Shown: positions 46,557 through 58,426 of the stretch, in pieces
Position numbering within the stretch: the stretch's first letter is position 1
Layout of the letters: the number at the start of each line of letters is the position of its first letter
Assembly (NCBI GenBank): GCA_026545225.1
Contig: CM048846.1
Coordinates: forward strand, 20,006,501 to 20,070,500
Source: Cornus controversa
Lineage: Eukaryota > Streptophyta > Magnoliopsida > Cornales > Cornaceae
Direction of reading: 5' to 3'
Length of the DNA stretch: 64,000 nucleotides
The notes under the pieces: generated by a model
The model's input: the letters and a program-made list of their open reading frames with translations, nothing else
The model's database searches: none
What the model was told of the DNA's origin: nothing
Program-made: the position numbers and the translations under genes

Positions 46557-47335
46557 TATAATTTAAATTTGGACGTATCCAAAGAAGAAGGAAAATTAAA
46601 GAATACACTCCAAACCGACGATCTTCACCATCGATGAAAATCGATGATACAACAATGTGATGAAAATGGTGACGATAAAATTAAAAAGATACAAAGACAG
46701 AGATGAAAACAATCGCTCAAAAACAAATACTTAAATTGTCATAATATCTATACTAAACCACTATGTTTGGCCTATAACAAATCTTTTAGTTGAAGCACGG
46801 GTGTGCCAGGAACTAATTTAGTTTTAATTGAATATCCAAATTAGATTCTAGTTGGACAGTAGGGATTTGGCGATTGTTGGGAAGGTCTGAAATGACCACC
46901 TTCCAAAGGTTCTTTTTTGTCTTTGAGAACAAAAGACTTTTTGGATTCTCTATGGATGGAAAGGTAAACAGAAATGAAGTATGGAACAAGGAAAACAAAT
47001 AAATTAAAAGATTGAACGAGAAAAGTAAATATTTGAAATGACAGGATAAGGAAATTAAAGGAATTAAAGGACATGATGAGGAAAGTAAAAGATTTTAAAG
47101 GACATGACTAGAAAGGTAAGTAATTAAAAGACAAGTGCTGAGATTAAAGGAAAGGAAATTGCATGACTTTGGAATGGAAGTTCAACAAAAACATAATGTA
47201 TAATCGAAAGCTGAAGAACCTTGGATCAAAAGATATTGAAATACATTGTTGGAATGTAAAAGATAAATAAAGTGTAAGACTTTGAATTGAAGTGTTTTTG
47301 TGTGTATTGAGTAGGCCTTACAATGTATGCAATGG
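46557..47335. other. AT-rich stretch without a recognisable gene
   Basis: Nothing with protein-family features. If the promoter-like segment to the right is real, transcription would run leftwards through this stretch. Confidence 0.45.
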
Positions 47336-48350
47336 TGCTCTATTTATAGAGCTTTCTGATAGCAGTTGCTGATGCACAGTTCCACTAGCAGTTAAGGCTT
47401 TCCACGTTGACTTATCAAATCTTGCCACTTGTCCTATTATCTCTTTGATCTTCTGATCATGTTTATAAATATAAGGCCACACTTTTTTGAGTATTGTAGC
47501 TTTAAATAAGCAGTTGTAAGTGACATTTTTAATGGAAGGTGTGGTTTTCCACATGGCAATGACCAGAGTCTGCCACCTGTCCCACGTTCTGCTTGAGCTT
47601 CTGATATTGCCTATATGCTAGAGACCATGTTGTCCCACTTTATAGACTAGTTATGATTGTAACTTTGGCTGGAACCTCCCATACGTCCTTCCAATGGAAT
47701 ACCGCCACATATCCCATGCTTTCCTCTATATTCTCAACTTGTTCTCCAAGTTTGAGCCATGTTATGCATTTCTTATTACTTTTTAGGATGATAGCAGGTG
47801 TATCTTCCATTGAAAATTTTCATGTATCCTTCCAATAGAATATCGCCACGCGTCCCTCATTTTTCTTTTTATTGTCAACCACTTACTTGTTTTGGCAACT
47901 GTTCATAATATTTCTTGATCCACTGATGAATTAGGGCAACTCCTTTAAGTAATATTAGATCTTCTCGACGTTTCCATCTTTGATAGAATTAGTTCCTTGA
48001 TTTTAGGAGATCTTCCACTGATTTTAATAAATTCTAGTGGTGACACGTGATCTATCAACTTTGACCGAGTCAAGTTCAACTCATTCCTTCTTTGTTTATA
48101 TTTAACCTTCTAGGATTATGTCATGTGTCCTTTCTTCTAGTAGGCATCATCTCATAGAATCCATTCCCTTGTCAAACTAACTTTTTAAGCCATATGTCAT
48201 ACTTGAAGTGGACCCCAGCTTGAAAGTCTAATTTATGAGTAAATTTAGGTTGTCGAAAATTTATTAACCTCACATGGCCACGTGTCAGGCTCCTAGCAGT
48301 CATTGGCATAGGAATTTGTTATGGCCAGTTCCATTAGAACTTGCCATGTG
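47336..48350 (-). promoter_or_regulatory. Possible minus-strand promoter or LTR U3 with repeated ABRE/G-box-like words
   Basis: On the minus strand a clear TATA box, GCTCTATAAATAGAGC, lies at about 47337-47352. Upstream of it (to the right) variants of GACACGTGGC, the ABRE core, occur near 47416, 47572, 47704, 47848, 48043, 48120, 48190, 48278 and 48339. Two of them sit in a direct repeat (TCCTTCCAATGGAATACCGC and TCCTTCCAATAGAATATCGC). I see no ORF downstream, so this may be the U3 of an unrecognised LTR. Confidence 0.4.
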
Positions 48351-49294
48351 TCACTTTCTGATTGAACCGTAACTGTTGAAAATATTGGCATTAACACACT
48401 GTAATCAAGATCAGAAATTTCTAGACACCCAATTAATTCTAGACAAGATACAACCGGCCAATTTAGCCATTTACAAACAATATTATATTTTCTCAGTAGG
48501 ATAATAAACATAACTGTATGATAGATATTTCCATGTACTGATGGAACTTCCAATCATCGAGTCTCATTGTTCACCTCTTACAGCACATCCATATCTAACA
48601 AAATCTAAGAATTTTTTCTACACTTTAATAAGTAGAATGATATATATATATGATCTGATATTTACAACCCAGCCATAGACTAAAACTAAAACTAAAACTT
48701 CTAGCTCTTCAAATGTGCTTGGCGGTTGAGTGATGATGTTGCATGAAGGGTAAGAGAGAGAAAAACAGTGGAGAGAAGGGTGTGACTGTGAGAAAGGGGT
48801 GAATACATAACATCAATTAAGTATTGTCCTTTTCTTTCGGACAAATTTGAATTCAACGATAAAATTTGAACAATTATTGACCTTGCAAAAGAAATTATTA
48901 CTTCACGTGTCAAATGGTGATTGACTCTACCTATTAATTTTTAATATAAAACACTACGGTGACAAATACGAAAATAAAAAGAGACGAATACACATGTAGC
49001 CCCTTTTTATTTGTGGAAATCATGGTCCCCACAATACGTAATAATCTCTCCAAAAGCTGACTTATGTCTATGTCACCGCATCATCATCCAGAACCTCCGA
49101 CCAATGACGTAAGCACTCAACTCAGTTTCTCGGGTATAGCTGTCTTTCCATCATTGTCAGGTCCATCTGAACCTAACTCATGAAAATCACTTCAAACACT
49201 GTCTATCCGAACCCACCTGGCAAAAAGTTTCAAACTGTTCGAATACTCGGTTTACAACTGCCATAAAGCTGGATGCAGCGTTGGCACGTATTGC
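48351..49294. other. Upstream flank of ERF copy B, no gene
   Basis: AT-rich sequence with no supported ORF. The stretch 48724-48826 resembles 20168-20272. The part from about 49140 resembles the upstream region of ERF copy A. Confidence 0.5.
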
Positions 49295-49320
49295 TTGACT
49301 CCCTCAACGTATATATGTAT
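49295..49320 (+). promoter_or_regulatory. Candidate promoter elements of ERF copy B
   Basis: A TTGAC core (49295-49299) and the TATA-like ACGTATATATGTATG (about 49307-49321) lie about 100 bases before the ATG, at a spacing like that of copy A. Assigned by motif only. Confidence 0.38.
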
Positions 49321-49416
49321 GTAAAATCCTCCAAATTTTTTTTCGGTGATTGAAATCCTCCACATTCCATCCTCCGCCTTGTTCAGTTTTTCTCGCAGAG
49401 TTTCTTCTTCTTCAAA

Positions 49417-50076
49417 ATGAACACCATGAATGTTCAGAAATTCTCTACCAACCCCAAACCAGATCAAATTCAATCAGAAAAGCCCTCCTCTTCTTCTCAT
49501 TTGACCTCAGGCCAACTACATTCCATCATGGTCTCGGCTCTCAAGATCGTGATCACCGGCTGTGATGGTGATGATCCCACCACAGAAGGGTCCCAGCTAC
49601 TACTAGCCCTCCAGGGTTTCGCAAGTGCGAATAACTTTTTTGCACCAGATGATGAAGAAAAGAAGAAACAGAGGGAGGTCATGAAGAAGAAGAAGAAGAA
49701 GTACAGGGGAGTCCGACTGAGGCCATCGGGAAAGTGGGCTTCGGAGATCCAGGACCCCAGGAGAGCATCTCGAGTGTGGCTCGGCACGTTCAAGACAGGG
49801 GAGGAGGCGGCGAGGGCTTATGACAAGGCGGCCATTGAGTTCCGCGGAGCCAAAGCCAAGCTTAACTTTCCATTGTCGGATTATACAGCAGAGGGAAAAA
49901 ACTCAGAACTACACCCACAAAATCAAGAGCTTAGACCCAACTCTTTGGAGAAGAAGATGAAGAAGAAGAAGATTGAGACCGGAGAGACAAGTAAGGAAGA
50001 GAGTGATGGGTTTTGGGACATGATGGAAGAGGATGGGCTTCTAGAGTGGATGACAATGGATTTTCCATCACTATAG
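49417..50076 (+). CDS. AP2/ERF-family transcription factor, copy B, with a changed DNA-contact residue
   Basis: An intronless ORF of 219 residues, paralogue of the gene at 33347-34033 and in opposite orientation. The first 40 residues are nearly the same ([23 protein letters not shown]). The AP2 domain (about residues 95-152) is intact in length, but the normal RPWGKW reads RPSGKW: residue 104 is Ser (TCG at 49726-49728). That tryptophan contacts the GCC box in the known ERF structure. EIQDP is shared with copy A. A lysine-rich run (KKKKKK) precedes the domain and another follows (KKMKKKKIE). The C-terminus is acidic ([19 protein letters not shown]). It may be an altered-specificity or weakened factor, or an early pseudogene. 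Confidence 0.88.
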   Translation: MNTMNVQKFSTNPKPDQIQSEKPSSSSHLTSGQLHSIMVSALKIVITGCDGDDPTTEGSQLLLALQGFASANNFFAPDDEEKKKQREVMKKKKKKYRGVRLRPSGKWASEIQDPRRASRVWLGTFKTGEEAARAYDKAAIEFRGAKAKLNFPLSDYTAEGKNSELHPQNQELRPNSLEKKMKKKKIETGETSKEESDGFWDMMEEDGLLEWMTMDFPSL

Positions 50077-51355
50077 ATGCATATGATCAAGAATTAATAT
50101 ATATATATATTGATCAGTAATAACATTTCGTTGCAATCTTTAGGGGAAAGAAAAAAATAATGTGGTTAGAATTTGCATGCATGTACTAAAGCTCACCAGG
50201 CTAGAACAGTTTCGTTACCCAAAAATAAAAGGAAAAAAAGAAAAAAAAAATTGCATGCATTTTTGGGCTCTCTCACCATCAGACCCAGATAAAAACTACG
50301 TGCTTCAATGGGGGTAGATTATCACTCTTTTTTTTTGAATAATGATTTAAAATTTTCAAGTACTTGTGGAGCAATTTTATTAGATTTAGAGAAACGTTTG
50401 AGGATGTGATAATTGTCCAAGCTTCTTGGACAGATTAAGGTAAGATATATGGTTAGCAACATCGCTTGGAGTTTGGACTTCGATCTGGCAGCCCAAATGA
50501 TCTACTTACTGGTCAGACTAATAATTCTTGTCCTACCTTCTTTAGTTGAAGCAATTCTTGTTTAGCTATTGATCTCCTGTGGGAGTTTGTTCCACCTTCC
50601 CCGGAGTGTGTGTACATTTTGTCATCCAAAAGGACAATATTTGGGTCCAACTTTATGCGAATTAAGTTGGTTCTTCTCAGTGATGTGGTTCAATAAAAGT
50701 GTGACACGTATCCAAAATTTATAAAAATATTAAAAGAGGTTAAAAATGAAAAAAATTTATTTTTTAACAGATTAACCCGTAACCCGAATCAGATTGTCTT
50801 TCACATATAACGATCCCTCTCATTTATACTTCTCTCTCTTGCACTTTCTCATTGCAACAAACTCTCTTATGCATGTATCTCTCTCTCATCTTGATCCAAA
50901 TTGTATTTCTCTCACATCCTTATCTCTCCCTTTCATCATTAATATACATATACCTATATGTATTCTATAACAATATTATATATATATTTCAGTAACAATC
51001 AATATATATATATACACGATATATATATCTATGGTATTTCTGCAACGACTAATATATATATATATATATATATGATGGTTTGTTTTAAATCTGATTAGAT
51101 CTATGTCATTTTTGAATATGAGAATTTGGGTTTTGTTGTATTAAATTTGTGAAAAATTTAACAATGATGAATGTTAAGATGCATTGATCGGAGACTAAGA
51201 GTCTAACATTGTCATTCGGTTCAATCTGAAAAAATGGATAATATTCATTTTTAATTTTTTTTCTTTTAGACACATGTCACACATTTATTGGATCACATCA
51301 TTGAAAAAAACCAACTTAATTCGTATACGATTGGATTCAAGTACTCTCCACAGTC
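50077..51355. other. 3' flank of ERF copy B and AT-rich DNA, no gene
   Basis: The part at 50310-50440 is the reverse complement of the tandem unit 3' of ERF copy A, so the gene duplication included its 3' flank. The rest has TA microsatellites (50990-51072) and nothing recognisable. Confidence 0.65.
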
Positions 51356-53246
51356 AATCTTTTCTTAGTCACGTCGCACCTGGAAAGAGAAGCTTGAAAG
51401 TTGGAAATGAGAAATGACAGTGACACGTTACAAGCTGAGGTGATAATTTGGTCGACCCATGCTGACATGGACATTGGTCAGCTTTTAAATGAGGATGTTT
51501 TATTACGTAAGAAGTGAGAAACTCAATTTCTGCCGGCGTGTGGGGGACCAAAACACTGCTCATAGTAAGATATATTTGTAGCTCCGTTCGATAGAGAGGC
51601 TTTGAAGTGAGTTTGATTTGGGTTCAGATGTTAGCACTTATTTGAGTGCTGACATCACTGGTCGGTGTTTGTGGAGCCGCGGTTTGTATGTGAAAGAGAT
51701 TCCCACATACAGTGATCAAATTCAAGTGGGTACCACACAGTGATCGGTGCGGTTAATAACTTCTCGTTTTGTAAGCAGTAAAGCTATGTTGAAAAATGAC
51801 ATTTCTCGGTACCAAAAGTTTGGTCAAACACATTCGGTCAAACAAAAAAAAATATTTAATAAAATTAATTATTAATTCAAATCACATCATTCAGAGATCA
51901 TATAATAATTTTTTTAACCACAGGTCAAATTGAGTGAAATTTTGGCCTTTTAAATTTCACACACGCTATTTGGTACTTCAGTTGTTTGTTTCCTCTTAAT
52001 TAGCAAAAGTCGTTCTTGGCTATTTTACGATACATGGCTTTCATTTTTCTTTTTTTTTTTTTTTTTTATGACTTGCTACTCTATTGTATCCCCAAGTACT
52101 AACCTATTTATGAAATTTGTGACTCTTGTTATTAAAAAAGGCTTGTCACTAATTATCAAAAGTAGATTAAAGCAATAAACACTCAAAAATAGTTGATATT
52201 GAGATTGACACACATCATTTATATGGTTCGGCACAATTCGACCTATTCGGCCTATGTTCATAGATGATAGGAGACTTTCTTATATATTTCATAAGATATT
52301 ACAAAGACTCGGTATATCTCTTTTTTCTTTCTAACCTAGTCATGGCTAAATATAAGAAACAATATTTTTTTTCCATCTTCCCCGTTTTCCTCCACTCTTC
52401 ATGGAATTTTCTATACATATTTATACGAGGAGTGCTACCATTCTAATGTTGATTTTTGGGCTTTCGGCTTACCATGTCTTAGCCATTTTTTGTTGTTCGG
52501 TTCTTCATACCACAAGCTTCGTTAGGCACTTGGCTTGTAATGCCACTTGCCTCTTTTATTTTTCTTTCGTTCAACTTTGTTGGCCTTTTGTCACCCAAAC
52601 ATTTTATTAGTGACCAGCCCCCGTGATATTATCTACCAGCCCCAATTGGCTTGTTGCTACTTTTCTATAATGTTAAGTTAGTCATGCCTTTGCCATTTTA
52701 TTTATATTTGGTGCCTGACTGGTCATGCCTTTTTATTGGCGGTCAACCCCCATTGTCATTTTATTGGAGATCAGTCCCCTTTGGTTTGTTATCAATTTTT
52801 ATTGGAGTTCGGCTGGTTATGACTTAGCCAATTTATCATTCGACTCTTGGGGTCGTTTGGCTCTTAAGGCCGTTTCTATTATTAACAATCAACATCTTGT
52901 GTCTTAGCCTATTTATTCATTTGGTTCTTAGGGTTGTTCTGCTCTTAAAGCCTTCTTTCTTTTTGGCACTAAGCTAGTCATGCCTAAGCTAATTTTTATA
53001 CTTTTGGGCATTTGGCTAGTAATGTCTTAGCCAACTTTTCTTCACAACATGACGCTCGGTTAGTCATGCCTTAGTCAATTTTATCAAATTTTGGCGTTAG
53101 GCTGGTCATGCTTGAGCCAATTTTATCAAATTTTGGCGTTAGGCTAGTCATGCCTTAGTCAACTTTTTCGTTTGGTACTTTAGGCCTTTTTTGTAATACC
53201 TCGTAATTTTGAGGTTATGTAATTTTAATTTGGATCCTTTTTTTGT

Positions 53247-53447
53247 TGAGCAATGCTACACGTCATGAAATTATTTCATGAATTTGTATCATGAATGATG
53301 TGGCAGGTAACGTGGAGAGTTAGTATTGGTGGGTTTCCCCCCATACACAAAGTCCCATGATATTATCACCGAATCCCACCAATACTAACTCTCCACGTTA
53401 CCTGCCACATCATTCATGAAATAATTTCATGACGTTTAGCATTTCTC
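53247..53447. mobile_element. MITE, 201 bp, present only in duplication copy B
   Basis: The ends TGAGCAATGCTACACGTCAT and ATGACGTTTAGCATTTCTC form an imperfect terminal inverted repeat within a larger foldback (ACGTGGAGAGTTAGTATTGG ... CCAATACTAACTCTCCACGT). It is flanked by TTTTTTGT on both sides (53239-53246, 53448-53455). Copy A has a single uninterrupted TTTTTTTGT near 36210. The 8-bp duplication suggests hAT ancestry. Confidence 0.93.
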
Positions 53448-53707
53448 TTTTTTGTTTAAATTGTTAATTGAATGTTTTAAATGTTACTTATTTAAATTGT
53501 TATTGAGTGTTTTAAATGCTAAATACTTTAGGTTGGATCATACTTTTGTTTTTCTGTTATTTATTTATTTATTTATTTTTATTAATTCTTCTTCGGATTG
53601 GGTTAGGGAGAGTTTGGGTTGGAGTTTTTAGTTCGGGCTGGAGTATAATTGCTTAGGTGTTAGGTTAAATGTATATTTTAACATGGGCTAAGTGTATATT
53701 TTTTATT

Positions 53708-53853
53708 AGGGTAATGCTACTCAGGCAGAATTTGTAGGTAGAATGTTTTATATCATTGGATACATGTGGTAGGCCCCATCACATACATTCACCACATGCA
53801 TCCAATGGATGTAAAACATTCTGCCTACGAATTCTGCCTCAGTAGCATTACCT
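53708..53853. mobile_element. MITE, 146 bp, second family, only in copy B
   Basis: The ends AGGGTAATGCTACT and AGTAGCATTACCT are inverted repeats and most of the element folds back (GGCAGAATTTGTAGG ... CCTACGAATTCTGCC). It is flanked by TTTTTATT on both sides (53700-53707, 53854-53861). Copy A lacks it at the matching place near 36490. Confidence 0.92.
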
Positions 53854-56336
53854 TTTTTATTATTATTTTTTCTTTTATTTCTTTAGTATTTTATTAGAAT
53901 CCCTAAAAAATGAAAAGAGAGAGAACCTCAGAGGAGAGAAAGAGGAGCAGCAAGAGATAGAGAGAGAATCGTATATGGTGGCCAAGGCTTGGTCCAGTGG
54001 TGGGTTGTCTGGCGGTGGCTGGCCGTGATGGCTGGCTGATGGTGGCATGGCTGCCATGGCTGTACATATGGTGGACACGGTGGTTTAGCCGTGGTGAATG
54101 GTGGCTGTTCTGAGTCAAGTGGGTTTGGTTTTTGGTGGTCTCTCGCTCCTTCATGGTGGTTCGGCAGATGGTGATGCACGGTGGTTGGTATTTTGGCTAC
54201 GGCATCGTGAAGTCTACCATGAAAATCGAAGGCTGGTTGTTGAGTCTTCATGTAGTGGTTGAAGGTTGTGTTTGGCACAACTAATTCGGCTGGCTTGGGT
54301 GTCGGGTTATGGTGAAGATACAGCCGAGAAGGGTGTTCATGGCAGAAGTGGGTTTCAAATGGAGGTTGACAGTAGGTGCCTAGTGGCTGCCGGCTTTGGG
54401 CTATTTTTCTGGAGTATTCGCATGCATGGCGGGCCAAAGGTGGTCGCGGGTGGTGACCTCGTGGGCTAGGATTGCTCCTTGTGGTGGAGAATGGTTGTGC
54501 ATGATCGAGTACAAGGTCTAAGGTTGGGTCTTAAATGGTAAGGTGGCAGCATGGTTCACTGGCAGCTAGTGGTGGCTAGTCACGGTTGATTTGGGTCATT
54601 TGGTTTGGTCTTCGGCTACCGTAACAGTGTGTTTGTGGTGTTGACCATAGTGATGAAATAATTTGTATGTCTATATAGATAGATATATTTGGGCTGCCAT
54701 AAACTATGAAAATATTTTCTTCAATTGGTTATGATTGGGCTACCATGAATAGTGGCCTGATAGATATGGTAGTTATGGCTTACATCATGGTTTCGGGTTA
54801 TAAAATTGGGTAGTATGGATTGGGCTGCTTGGTTACATGGGTTGTGCAATTGGTAATTTTTAATTTGGGCTAGACAATTAATTGGGTCAACTTTGGTTAG
54901 GCTTGCACAATTTAAATTGGGCCTAATTAAATTGGGTTTGAAGTCTGGGCTTAGACAGTAGTGGGCTGAAATCAATTGGGTGGCTGCAGCATGTGCAACG
55001 AATTTGCAGGCTTCTAGATAACAAACCCGAGGCATTAATACTTGCTCTTTTCTCCTATTTGCCTATATATTTAATTTATGTATGTTTTATATATATGTGC
55101 ATACGTGATTTAATGTGTGTGTATATATATTTTGATGCAAAAGTTAACTTGCTAAAGCAATGAAAGATTATTCAGCATATCTTTATTGAGCTTTGAGCTC
55201 ATCCCATGCCAGACTTTGCAGGTTAAGTTGCAGAACTTGGTAGTACCGATTGAAGAGGTAGCAGTGGGATCATTAGTATTATTTTTTGCCCAGGATTTGG
55301 GGGAGATTATATTATTTTGAGAATTTGTAAGGAAGAAATATATTTAATATTTCCTTCCAATGTATTAACATTTGTACGGGATTTATTAGATAGATATTAG
55401 ATCAATGTATATTTATTTTTTTATTTTTATTTTATTTTATTTGTTTTTCACATTTCAAATTTTCTCAAAAATCCGGAGTGTGACATATTTAGTGAGACTT
55501 TCAATTTGTCACATGGAGGACTTGGTCGACTATGGAAATAAATTCCACATCTAGCCTACTCTTGGCTTCTTGGATCAATTTTGCCACATCCACAATGGAT
55601 GATGAGCGTGTTAGGGTCTGGATGAAGGCCGAAACGGTTTTCCCAATTCATCTCCGTAAATAAGTTGGATCGGCTAGGCCTCTTCCTCCAACCATCAATT
55701 TCTTTGTGACGAGGAGAGTCACAATACAACATTTTTCATGCTGTACGTAGTGTTCTTCCTCAGCTGGATCATATCCGAGCAACAACACTAGCTTGGTGTG
55801 AATCTCAGGCCAAAGCTGAACGTGATACTATAAGAAGTGCCAAGTCTGGTCTAGTTGGCATAAGCTATGATAGAGTTTGGGCTCTCTAGACTTGGGAGCC
55901 TCATAAGTCTGTCATGATAGATGTTAATTATGTGGTTTTTAGCATTCCAATATTCAATTTTTACTATGTTTGTCTTGTTTTTCAAGAGTTCATGTAAATA
56001 CTAACTAGTATCATCAAGTACTATGGATTATTATTTTCTAGGTTAATAATGCAACTTGAGCTGTGGACTGGGTTGCATGTACTCCTGGTCAGTTTTTACT
56101 GTCTTCATTCCTCAAATTTGATTTATCTACCTTGTTAATTGTAGGAAAGCATGTTATTTTTTGTGATGATATTTTTTATAGACAATAACAGGTTACAAAC
56201 ATTGTAGGAATTGATTTTATATAGACTGAAGGAATTAATTGTGATGTTTGACAATCATGAACTATACTGGACATGCATGGTACTACTGCTGCAATGCATT
56301 TCTTTTTTTCAGTAACCAACTATGGTTTTGTTGACC

Positions 56337-56339
<3 letters not shown>

Positions 56340-56376
<37 letters not shown>
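56340..56376. repeat. TA microsatellite
   Basis: An uninterrupted TA run of about 37 bases in copy B. Copy A has a shorter run at the matching place (38994-39007) plus about 55 extra bases, so the tract has been unstable since the duplication. Confidence 0.9.
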
Positions 56377-56377
<1 letters not shown>

Positions 56378-56575
56378 CTTAGGGTTTGGGAAGAGAAGAG
56401 GAGGAAGCGACAATGGGTGGTGGCAAAAATAGAACAGAGATTGAAGGGAGAAAAAGATTGATTTTCTGTTTTAATTGTTATAGTGATTAAGAATATTGGC
56501 TTCAAGTAGAAAAATCTCTCTAAGTTGTAAAATTTATTGTAAGTTGCTTTATTGAACTACAAATAGCATACATGC

Positions 56576-57102
56576 TAGGGGTGCACAAAAATCCGTCCAA
56601 ACCGGGAATCCAAACCGAACCGGACCGGACCGGACAATTCGGTCCGGTTTTTTCGCGGTCCTGTTCGGTCACGGTTTCAATTTTGTGGAACCGTGTAGTA
56701 ATGGTCCGGTTACGGTTTTCAGTCCCTTAGGACCGAACCGAACCGGACCGAACCGTTTCTATATATATAAATATAAAATATGTTATATCTAATATTTAAA
56801 TATTATACTTATTATATACTTATAGTATTATAATTATACTATAATTATAATATAATTGCAATCTTTGTTTTTGAAATATTATACTTATAATATACTTATA
56901 GTATTATAATTATAAGTATTATAATTATAGGTTGGTGAACCGTGGAACCGAACCGGACCAAACCGGTTCTTCGCGGTTCGGTTCGGTCCGGTTCCATACG
57001 GTTAAACGGTTCGGTCCGGTTCCTTTTTTAGTGGAACCGTACCATACGGTTTGGTTCCAAAAAATGCTAGAACCGGACCAATCCGGACCGTGTGCACCCC
57101 TA
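56576..57102. mobile_element. hAT-type non-autonomous element, 527 bp, only in copy B
   Basis: Perfect 12-bp terminal repeats TAGGGGTGCACA / TGTGCACCCCTA are flanked by perfect 8-bp duplications ATACATGC (56568-56575 and 57103-57110). The sister segment keeps the empty site AGCATACATGCATTC near 39198. The interior is rich in GAACCGGACC-type words around an AT-rich centre. It has no coding capacity. It is the same family as 28326-28903 and the split element at 20580-31729, and the youngest-looking of the three. Confidence 0.95.
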
Positions 57103-58392
57103 ATACATGCATTCTTGTTGCACTTACTGTCTAAATCTGTATATATTTGCTTATTAAATACAAAAAAAAAATTATTTATTAACCATAAAAAATCCCAAGT
57201 GACACAAGGTGGTACCAACTCTTTGCTGCCATTAGATGCAAAGGAGTACATGTGTACCTGCATGTTTATTTGTTCCATTCATAAACATGCAGGTACACAA
57301 AAGTGAGATGCTAATATCATACCTTTATTTCATTTATTTATGTAATTTAATTTAGGGGTTTAGACCTGAAAAGTGAGGCTGTTGAGAACAGGGAAGGTCT
57401 ATGAGAGTTGGAAAGATGAATGAACTTAAAGTATCTCCTGAGTAGAAGAGTTTTAATACTACTTGTCACGAAGTTCAAGTAACCAAAGCTCTGCATTTTT
57501 TTTTATTTTTTTGTGTCCCCCAAATTCTAATGAGATTAATAAGAACTTAAAGTAAAAGTGAATCTCAACTAAACTAAACTCAAAGCACACATCATGAAAA
57601 AATAAAGTAAAAAAAAAAAATTACCATACCATTAACTTCAAAGAAGCTAAGATCTCACAAATGAAGAAGAAACGGTTGAATTGAGTTGAACAAAGTAATT
57701 GATCTTTCTAGCATGAGAAGCATTGAACAACTATTAAAACTCCATTAACCAAATGGTAGAGAAAGAGAGTTTTTTACAAAGATCAATATCAAAACAACAA
57801 AACCTAAGAAAAGAGACAAGTAGATACAAAATAGAGAAAAAGAATTGAGAGAAGTTGAAAGCGGGAGCAAAAGAGAGGGGGTTAAGAAAAAAATAATCAT
57901 TTATTTATAAAATTAGGATTAAAATCATCATTTTTCTTAAAGATTGGATTGCAATGGTAGAGAAGTGCGAATATCATCTCATCCCTTGATTTTTAGACTA
58001 AATACTTTAATTTGTATTATAGTAATTAAATACTCTAATTTGTATGCTATTTAATGACTATAATACTTGGTTTGTGATGTGACAGGAAGTTGCACTCTAA
58101 TAGTCTAATTGGAGATAAGTATTGTATGCCATTTAATGACTATAAAAGTTGGTAGTTCAAGTGTTTTTATCATTATACCCATCTATTATTTAACCATTAT
58201 TTTGTAATGAACTTGCTGACGTATACCCCTCTCTCTCTCTTCGAAAATTTCCTAAATGCCCTTGAGATACATTTCTGTATTCCACCATTTTCTCTAAAAA
58301 CTCCTCTCTCTTATGTGAAGTCTCTCTCTCTACACATCTCTTTCCTCTTTTTCTCTCTCTGAAAATCTCTCTCGGTTTACATTATCTCTTGA

Positions 58393-58426
<34 letters not shown>

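Larger units (their letters stand above)
53192..55485 (+). repeat. Chromovirus-like LTR, copy B, with two nested MITEs
   Basis: It starts TGTAATACCTCG and ends CCGGAGTGTGACA, the usual form of plant chromovirus LTRs. The flanks TTTTT and TATTT match at 4 of 5. No internal retroviral region adjoins it. Without the MITEs it is about 1.95 kb. The copy-A counterpart has lost its 3' end. Confidence 0.72.
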
